A stretch of 64,000 nucleotides of DNA from Bizionia paragorgiae. GTDB taxonomy: Bacteria; Bacteroidota; Bacteroidia; Flavobacteriales; Flavobacteriaceae. The DNA lies in the NCBI RefSeq assembly GCF_900107625.1, contig NZ_FNQK01000003.1, positions 1 to 64,000 of the forward strand. Reading direction: 5' to 3'. The notes beneath the pieces were generated by a model. The model had not been told where the DNA came from, did not search any database, and saw only the letters and a list, made by a program, of their open reading frames with translations. Below are positions 9,142 through 19,579 of the stretch, in pieces (position 1 is the first letter of the stretch; the number at the start of each line of letters is the position of its first letter). The position numbers were made by a program, and so were the translations under genes.

Positions 9142-9952
9142 TTCTGTTAAGTAGGTTTTTAAGGATGTTTTTATTTGTGTTTTCTATAACGTAAACATGT
9201 TCTAAATTAGTCATGTCATTAAACAGCTTAACGGTTATTTCGTAATAGTTCTCTGCTGTATCGAGATTAAATTTAGCGACGGTGCCTACAGGTACACCTT
9301 TAGGAAAAATAGCCGAACGACCGGAGGTGATAATCGTGTCCCCGATAACTACAGGTGCAATTTGTGGTATCTCTGTTAGCTGGATGTATTTTGGTGATTT
9401 GGCATCCCAAGAAATGGTTCCAAAATGATTGGTTTTTTTTAACTGCGCACTAATTCGTGTGGTTGTATTTAACACCGATAGCACGGTTGCATTATCTGCA
9501 CTCGTTTTATCAACAATACCTAAAATACCTTTGGATGTAATCACTCCAAAATCTTGTTTTAAGCTGTCGTTTTTTCCTTTATTTATTAAAATAACATTAT
9601 TTGTTTTAGAATAACTGTTTCTAATTATTTGCCCAGGAATAAAACGATAGGGTTTGTTAAACCGCGTACTGTCTATAAAAGCCGTGTCATTTTCGGTTTT
9701 AACATTGTACAGCAAAGATTTTAAAGTGTTGTTTTCCTCTTGGAGTAGTTTATTTTGCTTTTTAAGTCCAAAATAATCACTAACAGTATTCGACATATTA
9801 AAAACGCCACCAGTTAAAAAGTTAGCGGAGTTAATAAACTTACTTTTATGAAACGAATGTGATTGAATAGTAAAACCCAAAGACACTAAAAAAAGCAATA
9901 GAAACAGTAGAAACGATTTGTTTCTAATTATAAAGTTTACTATTTGTTGCAT
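9134..9952 (-). CDS. mreC: Rod shape-determining protein MreC
   Basis: MreC is a periplasmic scaffold of the elongasome. It has one N-terminal membrane helix (about residues 10-28), a coiled coil (about 60-85) and beta domains with GILGIVDK, GDTIITSGRSAIFPKGVPVGTV. The 272-residue length fits. It follows mreB by 14 bp and overlaps mreD by 8 bp. Confidence 0.94.
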   Translation of the reverse strand: MQQIVNFIIRNKSFLLFLLLFLVSLGFTIQSHSFHKSKFINSANFLTGGVFNMSNTVSDYFGLKKQNKLLQEENNTLKSLLYNVKTENDTAFIDSTRFNKPYRFIPGQIIRNSYSKTNNVILINKGKNDSLKQDFGVITSKGILGIVDKTSADNATVLSVLNTTTRISAQLKKTNHFGTISWDAKSPKYIQLTEIPQIAPVVIGDTIITSGRSAIFPKGVPVGTVAKFNLDTAENYYEITVKLFNDMTNLEHVYVIENTNKNILKNLLNRND

Positions 9953-9966
9953 TTAATTGTGACGGT

Positions 9967-10995
9967 TTATTTTATCAGTATACTTTTGTATTTAGCGAGG
10001 TTTTTTAAGGTGATACCAGTACCACGAACAACAGCTCTTAAAGGATCTTCGGCGATATAAACAGGTAAGTCTGTTTTTTGTGACAAACGCTTATCTAAGC
10101 CGCGAAGCATACTACCTCCACCGGCTAAATAAATCCCTGTGTTATAAATATCGGCAGCTAATTCTGGAGGTGTTTGTGATAAGGTCTCCATAACAGCATC
10201 CTCTATTCTTAAAATAGACTTGTCTAAAGCCTTTGCAATTTCACGGTAAGAGATTTGTACTTGTTTAGGCTTTCCAGTTAATAAATCACGTCCTTGAACA
10301 CTCATATCTTCTGGTGGAAGATCTAAATCTTCTGTGGCAGCTCCTATTTGTATTTTAATTTTTTCAGCGGTGCGCTCCCCAACATAAAGGTTGTGTTGCG
10401 TTCGCATGTAATAGATTATATCGTTTGTAAATACATCACCTGCAATTTTTACAGATTTATCACAAACAATACCTCCTAAAGCAATCACAGCGATTTCGGT
10501 AGTACCACCACCTATATCGACAATCATATTTCCTTTAGGCTGCATAATATCAACGCCTATTCCGACAGCGGCTGCCATAGGCTCATGTATTAAATACACT
10601 TCTTTACCGTTAACACGTTCTGCACTTTCTTTTACCGCACGCATTTCTACTTCAGTAATTCCTGAAGGGATACAAATAACCATGCGTAAAGCAGGAGTGA
10701 ATAACTTCTTTTTAAGCGCAGGGATGTTTTTAATAAACATGCTAATCATCTGCTCTGAAGCATCAAAATCAGCAATAACACCATCTTTTAATGGTCTAAT
10801 TGTTTTTATGTTTTCGTGCGTTTTACCTTGCATCATATTAGCCTCTTGGCCAACAGCAATTATTTTTCCAGAAATGCGATCGCGAGCGACAATAGACGGT
10901 GCATCTACAACAACTTTATCGTTGTGTATAATTAACGTGTTTGCAGTTCCTAAATCTATAGCAATTTCTTCTGTCAGGAAATCAAAAAAACCCAT
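9967..10995 (-). CDS. mreB: Cell-shape actin homologue MreB
   Basis: This ATP-dependent filament protein guides lateral cell-wall synthesis. The actin-fold motifs are clear: IAIDLGTANTLI (phosphate 1), MIVDIGGGTTEIAVIALGG (phosphate 2) and YLAGGGSMLRGL. It leads the operon mreBCD-mrdA-rodA. On the minus strand a box TAACTTCG, one mismatch from TAnnTTTG, lies at 11031-11038 and is the best promoter candidate. Confidence 0.97.
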   Translation of the reverse strand: MGFFDFLTEEIAIDLGTANTLIIHNDKVVVDAPSIVARDRISGKIIAVGQEANMMQGKTHENIKTIRPLKDGVIADFDASEQMISMFIKNIPALKKKLFTPALRMVICIPSGITEVEMRAVKESAERVNGKEVYLIHEPMAAAVGIGVDIMQPKGNMIVDIGGGTTEIAVIALGGIVCDKSVKIAGDVFTNDIIYYMRTQHNLYVGERTAEKIKIQIGAATEDLDLPPEDMSVQGRDLLTGKPKQVQISYREIAKALDKSILRIEDAVMETLSQTPPELAADIYNTGIYLAGGGSMLRGLDKRLSQKTDLPVYIAEDPLRAVVRGTGITLKNLAKYKSILIK

Positions 10996-11169
10996 GCTTT
11001 ATTTGTAATTATTGAAGTTATTATCAGTCTCGAAGTTACGAGGTTGTAAAAGTACTAAAAGTAAAGAAAAAAAAGCGCTTAATTGCTTATACTTCTTTAT
11101 TAAATTTTGAATATTCAATTATTTCAGTAATAGAACTTATTTTTTAGGGTTTTATTTCATTTGTAGGCA

Positions 11170-11203
11170 TAAAAAAAGCTCCAGTTTTATACCGGAGCTT
11201 TTA
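11170..11203 (-). terminator. Terminator of purH
   Basis: The inverted repeat aaagctcc / ggagcttt encloses about 12 bases. Read on the minus strand it ends in a T run, so it terminates purH transcription ahead of the mreB promoter region. Confidence 0.85.
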
Positions 11204-11223
11204 AATTTATTTTAAGGGTCTTC

Positions 11224-12756
11224 TTAGTGTTTAAAATGACGTGTTCCGGTAAATACCATCGACACATTATTGTCATTACAATAATCGATACTTAATTGAT
11301 CTTTTATAGAACCTCCTGGTTGAATTACCGCAGTAACTCCGGCATGTTTAGCGATTTCCACACAATCAGGGAAAGGGAAAAATGCATCACTAGCCATCAC
11401 ACTACCTTGTAAATCAAATTTAAAAGATTGTGCTTTATGAATCGCTTGGTTTAAGGCATCTACACGGCTTGTTTGTCCGGTACCGCTAGCACACAATTGC
11501 TTATTTTTTACTAAAACAATGGTATTCGATTTGGTGTGCTTACAAATTTTAGAAGCAAAGATTAAATCGTCTAACTCAGCGTCTGTAGGCGCTTTTTCGG
11601 TTGCTTTAGTGGTGTTTTCTTTTTTGTCAGTAATTGTGTTTCTGTCTTGAACTAATACCCCGTTTAAACACGTTCTTACTGTGGTTTGAGCCAATTCAGC
11701 ATCTTTTAAAACCAATAAGATTCTGTTCTTTTTTCCTTTTAATAAGGCTTCTGCTTCAGTAGAAAATGCAGGTGCAATTACCACCTCACAAAATAATTTA
11801 TGAACTTCTTCGGCAGTAGCTAGGTCGATTTCAGAGTTTGAAATTAAAACGCCTCCAAAAGCAGAAACAGGATCGCCAGCAAGGGCATCATTATAGGCTT
11901 CTAAAAGTGTGTCACGTTGCGCTAATCCGCAAGCGTTGTTGTGTTTTAAAATAGCAAATGTTGGTGCATCGTTTTTAAACTCGTCCATTAAGTTTACAGC
12001 CGCATCAACATCTAATAAATTGTTGTAGCTTAATTCTTTTCCGTGAAGTTGAGTAAACATTTCGTTAAAATCTCCATAGAAAAAGCCACGTTGATGAGGG
12101 TTTTCTCCGTAGCGAAGTACTTTACCTTCTGTTTCCGATAATTTTAATGCAGGAATGTTTTCTGTCGTATTAAAATAATTAAAGATAGCAGAGTCGTAAT
12201 GAGACGATACGTTGAAAGCTTTGGCTGCAAAGCGTTTTCTGTCGGCTTCTGTCAAGTTACCTTTTTTATCGGTGATTAATTCTAAAAATTCGGCATAATC
12301 ATTAACCGAAGACACACAAATAACGTCAGCATAGTTTTTTGCCGCCGCACGAATTAATGAAATACCTCCAATATCAATCTTTTCGATAATATCTTGAGTT
12401 GGAGCTCCAGAAGCTACCGTTTTTTCAAACGGGTATAAATCTACAATTACAACATCTATTTGAGGGATGTCATAGTCCGTCATTTCTTTAACATCACCAT
12501 CGTGATTTTGACGGTTTAAAATACCTCCAAAAACTTTAGGGTGTAATGTTTTTACACGTCCGCCAAGTATAGAAGGGTATGAGGTTACGTCTTCTACAGG
12601 GATGACTTTAATTCCTAAATCAGTAATAAATTTTTCGGTTCCACCAGTAGAATATATAGTGACACCTTGTGCGTTTAATTCTCTAACAATCGGTTCTAAA
12701 CCGTCTTTGCTAAATACAGAAATTAATGCAGATTTAATTGTTTTGTTGTTGCTCAT
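11224..12756 (-). CDS. purH: Bifunctional AICAR formyltransferase / IMP cyclohydrolase
   Basis: It catalyses the last two steps of de novo IMP synthesis. The N-terminal MGS-like IMP cyclohydrolase domain contains LISVFSKDGLEP, YSTGGTEKFI and GGRVKTLHPKV. The C-terminal transformylase domain contains LKHNNACG, DPVSAFGGVLI and SDAFFPFPD. The length (510 residues) is normal. It is monocistronic, with its own promoter box and terminator. Confidence 0.97.
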   Translation of the reverse strand: MSNNKTIKSALISVFSKDGLEPIVRELNAQGVTIYSTGGTEKFITDLGIKVIPVEDVTSYPSILGGRVKTLHPKVFGGILNRQNHDGDVKEMTDYDIPQIDVVIVDLYPFEKTVASGAPTQDIIEKIDIGGISLIRAAAKNYADVICVSSVNDYAEFLELITDKKGNLTEADRKRFAAKAFNVSSHYDSAIFNYFNTTENIPALKLSETEGKVLRYGENPHQRGFFYGDFNEMFTQLHGKELSYNNLLDVDAAVNLMDEFKNDAPTFAILKHNNACGLAQRDTLLEAYNDALAGDPVSAFGGVLISNSEIDLATAEEVHKLFCEVVIAPAFSTEAEALLKGKKNRILLVLKDAELAQTTVRTCLNGVLVQDRNTITDKKENTTKATEKAPTDAELDDLIFASKICKHTKSNTIVLVKNKQLCASGTGQTSRVDALNQAIHKAQSFKFDLQGSVMASDAFFPFPDCVEIAKHAGVTAVIQPGGSIKDQLSIDYCNDNNVSMVFTGTRHFKH

Positions 12757-12778
12757 TGTAGTTGTGTTAATAAGCGGT

Positions 12779-12786
12779 CAAATATA
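12779..12786 (-). promoter_or_regulatory. -7 promoter box for purH
   Basis: On the minus strand this reads TATATTTG, an exact TAnnTTTG match, 22 nt upstream of the purH ATG. Confidence 0.5.
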
Positions 12787-12857
12787 CGGATTTAGCGCTT
12801 TAATTGAAATAAAAATTTAAAGTGTTTTTTAACTAAATAGTCTAGTTGTTAACAGTG

Positions 12858-13319
12858 TTATGAGGCTTGTAATAGTTCTGATACTTTAGAACATACAAAT
12901 TCTAAAAAGCGTTCATCAGCTTCTGTAAATGGATCTGCTGTACTAGAATCAATATCAATTTGCCCTATGTTTTCACCATTTACAAAAATAGGAATTACTA
13001 TTTCTGCCTTCACAGTAATACTGCAGGCAATATAATTGTCTTGCGCAGCGACATCGGGAACCACAAAGTTTTCGTTACTCACAGCAACTTGTCCGCAAAT
13101 ACCTTTTCCAAAAGGAATAATCTCATGATCGGTAGGCTCGCCAACATAAGGGCCGAGTTTTAATTCGTTTTTATCTCCATTTTTAAAATAAAAACCAACC
13201 CAATCATAATGTGATATGTTGGCTTCTAAGAGCGTACAGATCTCCAAGAGTTTGTCGTCTAATGTTGTGTTTTGTTGTAAAACAATAGTTTCTACTTTAG
13301 CTTTTAAGGTGTCGAACAT
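12858..13319 (-). CDS. GAF-domain protein, free methionine-(R)-sulfoxide reductase family
   Basis: This 153-residue single GAF domain resembles MsrC/fRMsr, which reduces free Met-R-sulfoxide. The motifs include DWVGFYF, PFGKGICGQVA, YIACS and GQIDIDSS. Relative to the E. coli enzyme, the catalytic Cys (YIAC) and one resolving Cys (GICG) are present. The first resolving Cys, ten residues before GICG, is His here. Activity is therefore likely but not assured. It stands alone between purH and a plus-strand metal module. Confidence 0.75.
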   Translation of the reverse strand: MFDTLKAKVETIVLQQNTTLDDKLLEICTLLEANISHYDWVGFYFKNGDKNELKLGPYVGEPTDHEIIPFGKGICGQVAVSNENFVVPDVAAQDNYIACSITVKAEIVIPIFVNGENIGQIDIDSSTADPFTEADERFLEFVCSKVSELLQAS

Positions 13320-13636
13320 GATAAGTATAAAAATTTTGGTAAAAGTATTTAAAAAGGCTTAATTTCAACCTTTCAAATCCTATAAATAATAATCTACTGT
13401 TAATAATTTAAGTGAAAGCACTTTTCGTAAAATATAAGTCTGTAATTCAATTTATCCTTACATTTTTTTTAATGCTAATTACAAATAATTTTAATCTTTA
13501 ATTTAGGTTGTTTCTAACAATGTTGATTTAAGTTCTTAATGCGGTAGCATTTTACAATTTTAATACTTAAAAAACTATTTTTTTTCAAGTCGGACTATAA
13601 ACTTATGAATTAGCCATTTTGTTTTTGTAGTTTTGT
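13320..13636. other. Intergenic region upstream of the Cys-rich membrane protein
   Basis: This is about 317 bp of AT-rich sequence with no convincing coding potential. The only signal seen is the -7-like box at its right edge (13628-13635). Confidence 0.5.
13628..13635 (+). promoter_or_regulatory. -7-like box TAGTTTTG
   Basis: It matches TAnnTTTG but ends next to the tandem GTG codons at 13637 and 13640. If used, transcription would begin near 13642 and translation would have to begin at the GTG at 13652. Confidence 0.4.
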
Positions 13637-14053
13637 GTGGTGATTAAGCAAGTGATACATAAGGGCTTTTCTATTCTCCTCGCTATTTTAGTGTTATTTT
13701 CTACGGTGTTTCTTACTATTGAAAAACAATTTTGTGGTGAGGTGTTAGTAGATGTCTCTATATTTTCTGATGCTAAACACTGTGCAGGCACTAGCCCTAA
13801 AAAGGATCCTGCTCTAGTTATAAAAATAGGTTGCTGTAAAAGTGATGTTGCTGTAGTTCAAGGGCAACATGTGCTTGCTTTAAATAATAGCGATACTATT
13901 AACCTGGAACAACCGGTTCTTTTTGCTCAGCTACCACGTCTTAGTGTTTTATATTCTGAAGAAAGGGTATTAGAACTTACTGCTTATTCTAATTATGTTC
14001 CGCCTACCATAATTGTAGACATACAATTACTCAACGATACATTCTTGATTTGA
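13637..14053 (+). CDS. Small Cys-rich membrane-anchored protein (HYC_CC_PP-like)
   Basis: The product is 138 residues with an N-terminal signal or anchor helix (about 10-28). Conserved landmarks in order are EKQFCGE, KHCAG, IGCCKSD and YVPPTII, the spacing seen in the HYC_CC_PP family of Bacteroidota. The function is unknown, but these genes sit next to TonB receptors and HMA proteins, which suggests periplasmic metal (perhaps copper) handling. The start is uncertain: GTG at 13637, 13640 or 13652 are all possible, and the last still leaves a full signal helix. Confidence 0.7.
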   Translation: MVIKQVIHKGFSILLAILVLFSTVFLTIEKQFCGEVLVDVSIFSDAKHCAGTSPKKDPALVIKIGCCKSDVAVVQGQHVLALNNSDTINLEQPVLFAQLPRLSVLYSEERVLELTAYSNYVPPTIIVDIQLLNDTFLI

Positions 14054-14069
14054 TTTCTTGCTATTAAAA

Positions 14070-14096
14070 CCATATCCTAAAGTACTTGAGATATGG
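14070..14096. repeat. Inverted repeat CCATATC / GATATGG
   Basis: Perfect 7-bp arms with a 13-nt spacer lie between the Cys-rich protein gene and the TonB receptor. There is no strong T run, so it may be a weak terminator or a regulatory hairpin. Confidence 0.4.
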
Positions 14097-14227
14097 CTTT
14101 ATCCGCTATAGATTTATACCAGATTAATACAGTTTATCAAGTCGCTTAATGACCTGTTTAAAAGGGCTGTCTGGGTATGGATTTATAATAAAACAGAACG
14201 TAAATTTAATGAAAAGTATCTATATCA

Positions 14228-16468
14228 ATGAAATACCTATTATATATTCTACTAATGTTTCCTGTTATTGCTTTAGCGCAAGATGAAATTAAAGGAACAA
14301 TTTTAGAAACCAATCAAAAAAATAAGTCAACACCGCTATTCGGTGCCAATGTGTATTGGTTGAATACCACTGTTGGTACAACAACCGACTTTGACGGGAA
14401 TTTTACAATTCCATATACTAAAGAGTATAAAAAATTAATTGTTAGTTATGTAGGGTTTAAAACCGATACGCTTACCATTTCTTCTTCTAAAAATGTAAGA
14501 CATGTTTTAGAGGCCACAAGAGATTTGGAAGAAGTAATGATAACGTCTAGAAAGCAAGCCACTTCAAAATCCTATTTAAAAGCGAGCAATACATTTACCG
14601 TAAGTAGTAAAGAGTTGCTAAAAGCGGCCTGCTGTAACCTCTCCGAAAGTTTTGAAACCAATCCGTCTATAGACGTAAACTTTGCCGATGCGGTAACTGG
14701 GACGCGACAGATAAAAATGTTGGGATTAACCAGTCCGTATTTATTAATAGCCACCGAGAATATTCCATCTATTCGTGGGGCATCTCAAGCTTTTGGTTTA
14801 AGTTTTATTCCAGGGACTTGGGTGGAAAGTATACAAATCACAAAAGGCGCAGGGACGGTAGTGACAGGTTTTGAAAGTATTGCAGGACAAATAAATGCAG
14901 AACTTGTAAAACCTTCTACCGATGATAGGTTGTTTGTAAATGTCTATGGAGCAAGTAACCAACGTTTGGAATTAAACACACATTTTAATACAAAATTGAG
15001 TGAGAAATGGGATACAGGTGTGTATTTACATGGGAATACCCACAATGAAAAGCACGATGTTAATGATGATGGGTTTTTAGATATGCCTATTTATAATCAA
15101 ATTAATGTTATGAACCGCTGGCAATATACCAATCCCGAAAAAGGCTTTGTAAGTTTTATAAATTTGAAGTATTTAAATGATGAAAAGCAAACCGGCCAAT
15201 TGGATTTTAACCCGGAAACCGATAAAGGGACAACGCGTTCTTGGGGGAGTGAAATAGATACGGAAAGGTATGAAGTGTCGGCAAAAATGGGCTATGTTAA
15301 CCCCGAAATACCGTGGCAGAGTATAGGCGTGCAAGCGGCATTTAGCAGCCATAATCAAGAATCTTATTTTGGATTGAATACTTACAATATAAAACAGAAT
15401 AGTCTGTATTCTAACGCGATGTATAACTCTATTATTGGAGATTCCCGAAGTAAATTTAAAACGGGATTAAGCTATACTTATGATCACTATAATGAAATGG
15501 TGAATGCTAGTGACTACGGACGAACAGAGACCTCGGTTGGAGCATTTTTTGAGTATGCGTTTGATAATTTGGACGATATTAATATTACCGCCGGACTGCG
15601 TGTAGATACGCATAATGTGTTGGGGACTTTTATTACACCAAGAGTACATGCACGCTATTCTCCTTGGGCGAAATCGGCACTAAGAGCCTCTTTTGGTCGA
15701 GGAAAACGAAGTGCTAGTATTTTTGCCGAAAATCAAAGTGTCTTTGCAACGTCAAGAGCGATTAATATCGTAAATGCAGGTGGTGAATTATATGGTTTAG
15801 ATCCTGAAATTGCATGGAATTATGGGATTTCGTTTTTACAAGGGTTTAATGTGTTTTCTAGAAAAGCAGATGTGACTATCGATTATTACAGAACAGATTT
15901 TCAAAATCAGGTGGTGGTCGATTTTGAAAACCCGCAAGTTGTTAGTTTTTATAATTTAGTAGGTGATAGCTATGCGAATAGTTTTCAAGTCGAATTTAAT
16001 TATAATATGTTCGAAGGCTTCGATACGCGATTAGCTTATAAGTACTATGACGTACAAACACAATATGGTTCGGGAAAATTAGAAAAACCATTGGTTCCTA
16101 AACATCGCTTTTTTGCTAATGCCTCCTATGAAACGCCTATTCAAGCGGGGAGTGGTGCACATTGGAAGTTTGATGCGACCTATAATTGGTTAGGAAAACA
16201 ACGTTTTTCTTCTACAGCTACCAACCCTTCATTATACCAACTTTCCGAATATTCACCATCGGTGGGGACTTTAAATGTGCAAGTGACTAAGGTTTTTTCT
16301 CCGAAATTTGAAGTATATTTAGGAGGTGAGAATGTTACGAATGTACAACAAGATAATCCTATCCTTGGTAGCGATGATCCTTTTGGACCGTATTTTGATA
16401 CCACTTTTGTATATGGTCCTATTTACGGATCTAATTATTATGCAGGATTACGATTTAAAATACAATAA
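14228..16468 (+). CDS. TonB-dependent receptor, probably for a metal chelate
   Basis: This 746-residue outer-membrane receptor has a signal peptide ending near residue 18. A carboxypeptidase-like regulatory domain (GTILETNQ, GANVYWLNTTVGTTTDFDGNF) spans about residues 20-105. The plug (EEVMITSRKQ ... ESIQITKGAGTVVTG, SIAGQINAEL) and the beta barrel ending in YYAGLRFKIQ follow. The plug carries an unusual Cys pair, LKAACCNLSESF. Between a Cys-rich protein and an HMA protein, copper or a related metal is the best guess; that is inference from context. Confidence 0.88.
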   Translation: MKYLLYILLMFPVIALAQDEIKGTILETNQKNKSTPLFGANVYWLNTTVGTTTDFDGNFTIPYTKEYKKLIVSYVGFKTDTLTISSSKNVRHVLEATRDLEEVMITSRKQATSKSYLKASNTFTVSSKELLKAACCNLSESFETNPSIDVNFADAVTGTRQIKMLGLTSPYLLIATENIPSIRGASQAFGLSFIPGTWVESIQITKGAGTVVTGFESIAGQINAELVKPSTDDRLFVNVYGASNQRLELNTHFNTKLSEKWDTGVYLHGNTHNEKHDVNDDGFLDMPIYNQINVMNRWQYTNPEKGFVSFINLKYLNDEKQTGQLDFNPETDKGTTRSWGSEIDTERYEVSAKMGYVNPEIPWQSIGVQAAFSSHNQESYFGLNTYNIKQNSLYSNAMYNSIIGDSRSKFKTGLSYTYDHYNEMVNASDYGRTETSVGAFFEYAFDNLDDINITAGLRVDTHNVLGTFITPRVHARYSPWAKSALRASFGRGKRSASIFAENQSVFATSRAINIVNAGGELYGLDPEIAWNYGISFLQGFNVFSRKADVTIDYYRTDFQNQVVVDFENPQVVSFYNLVGDSYANSFQVEFNYNMFEGFDTRLAYKYYDVQTQYGSGKLEKPLVPKHRFFANASYETPIQAGSGAHWKFDATYNWLGKQRFSSTATNPSLYQLSEYSPSVGTLNVQVTKVFSPKFEVYLGGENVTNVQQDNPILGSDDPFGPYFDTTFVYGPIYGSNYYAGLRFKIQ

Positions 16469-16518
16469 CAGATTAATTAATAAGTTTCATGATTTTGAAA
16501 CAATAAACATAATTTAAA

Positions 16519-16875
16519 ATGAAAAAAATAGTAGCATTAGCCCTCTTTTTATTTATGGGCTTAACAACAATGGCACAAAACAAAAATGCAAAAGCAACCA
16601 TAGAAGTTGATGGTGTTTGCGGTATGTGTAAAAACAGAATTGAAAAAGCGTGCTTTAAAACTAAAGGCGTAAAGTCGGCTATTTGGGATGTTAAAACCCA
16701 TGAATTACAGCTAATTTATAATGAAGAAAAAACGAACCTCAATGAGATTCATAAAAACATTGCGGCTGTTGGGCATGATACCGAACACCTAAAAGCTTCG
16801 GATGAAGCTTATGCGTCGATTCATGGTTGCTGTAAATACCGCGATGAGGAAGTGATCGATGATCATAAAGAATAA
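16519..16875 (+). CDS. Secreted heavy-metal-associated (HMA) domain protein
   Basis: A signal peptide (cleavage near TMAQ) is followed by one ferredoxin-like HMA domain of about 70 residues. Its metal loop is GVCGMCKNRIEKACF, with the CxxC pair of copper-type HMA domains. The C-terminus adds HGCCKYRDEE, which could give extra thiol and His ligands. It follows the TonB receptor by 50 bp and probably binds the metal in the periplasm. Confidence 0.85.
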   Translation: MKKIVALALFLFMGLTTMAQNKNAKATIEVDGVCGMCKNRIEKACFKTKGVKSAIWDVKTHELQLIYNEEKTNLNEIHKNIAAVGHDTEHLKASDEAYASIHGCCKYRDEEVIDDHKE

Positions 16876-17008
16876 CACAAATTCGTTTTGATATCTATAA
16901 ATTCCAAAGGGTTTGCACTCTATTATTTGTAGAAGCACTGCGTTTGACCGCGATAAATGGCTTGCACTAGCAGTGTAAATCTAGCTAGAATTAATTAGAT
17001 TAAAAGGT

Positions 17009-17044
17009 AAAAAAAACGCTTCTAGAGGTCTAGAAGCGTTTTTA
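17009..17044. terminator. Bidirectional terminator between the HMA gene and groL
   Basis: The arms aaaacgcttctaga / tctagaagcgtttt have a GG loop, with A and T tracts on the two sides. It can serve both convergent genes. Confidence 0.9.
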
Positions 17045-17063
17045 TATTTTATGTGATTTGGTA

Positions 17064-18710
<1,647 letters not shown>

Positions 18711-18802
18711 TTATACTGTTTATAGTCGCGCTGTGTTATTTGGTTTGCGCTTACTATAATTAAAATATTAATAAATTGTTTTTGTGTTTGGAATAATCAG
18801 GA

Positions 18803-19081
18803 TTAGATTATTGCCATAATATCCTCTTCTCTCATTATTAGATAGTCGTTACCTTCTAATTTAAGTTCTGAACCAGAATATTTTCCGTAGAGTACTGTGT
18901 CTCCAACTTTAACGGTTAAAGGCTCATCTTTTTTGCCATTTCCTACTGCTACAACTGTCCCTTTGTGTTGTTTTTCTTGGGCACTATCTGGAATAAATAA
19001 TCCAGAAGCTGTTTTAGTCTCTGCAGGTAATGGTTCTACTAAAACGCGATCTGCTAGCGGCTTGATGTTTACTTTACTCAT
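18803..19081 (-). CDS. groS: Co-chaperonin GroES
   Basis: This 92-residue lid of the GroEL chamber includes [14 protein letters not shown], the mobile loop [11 protein letters not shown] and [11 protein letters not shown]. It precedes groL. Confidence 0.97.
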   Translation of the reverse strand: MSKVNIKPLADRVLVEPLPAETKTASGLFIPDSAQEKQHKGTVVAVGNGKKDEPLTVKVGDTVLYGKYSGSELKLEGNDYLIMREEDIMAII

Positions 19082-19174
19082 TGTTTATATTTTTTATTAA
19101 TTAGGTTAAATTTGTATAGAACTAATTAAGCGAAAAATGTGCCAATAGATGGGAACTGACAAACTTTCAGAAAC

Positions 19175-19206
19175 AAAAAATGCCAACTTATAAAGTTGGC
19201 ATTTTG
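19175..19206 (-). terminator. Terminator of the miaB-secG operon
   Basis: The arms aaaatgccaactt / aagttggcattt are separated by a short loop. On the minus strand the T run follows the stem, so it ends transcription after secG and insulates groS. Confidence 0.85.
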
Positions 19207-19228
19207 TAATATATAAAAGAGTTTTTTT

Positions 19229-19579
19229 TTACTCTTCAGTCGTTGTAGATGTTTCTTCGGTTGCTGCTGGTGTAGCAGGTGTTGTTGGTAAAGTTTCGAT
19301 AACTTCAGAAGTATCTAAAGCTCTAGATTCTGTCGCTCCACCAGTACGGTTAATAGCTACGTTAGATAATAAAATTAACGCAATTAAAATAGTAGCAAGT
19401 GTCCATGTGCTTTTATCTAAGAAATCGGTTGTTTTTTTAACACCACCTAACTGTTGTGTTCCTCCACCTCCAAAAGAAGAAGATAAACCACCTCCTTTAG
19501 GGTTTTGTACCATTATTACTACGACTAGTAGAAAAGCTACTACGACTATAAGTATTAAAAAAATTGTAAATACTCCCAT
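19229..19579 (-). CDS. secG: Preprotein translocase subunit SecG
   Basis: SecG has two membrane helices (about residues 3-23 and 58-77) joined by a glycine-rich loop (NPKGGGLSSSFGGGG), as expected. The C-terminus is a Thr/Glu-rich tail, common in Bacteroidota. The ATG overlaps the stop of the upstream TPR gene. Confidence 0.93.
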   Translation of the reverse strand: MGVFTIFLILIVVVAFLLVVVIMVQNPKGGGLSSSFGGGGTQQLGGVKKTTDFLDKSTWTLATILIALILLSNVAINRTGGATESRALDTSEVIETLPTTPATPAATEETSTTTEE

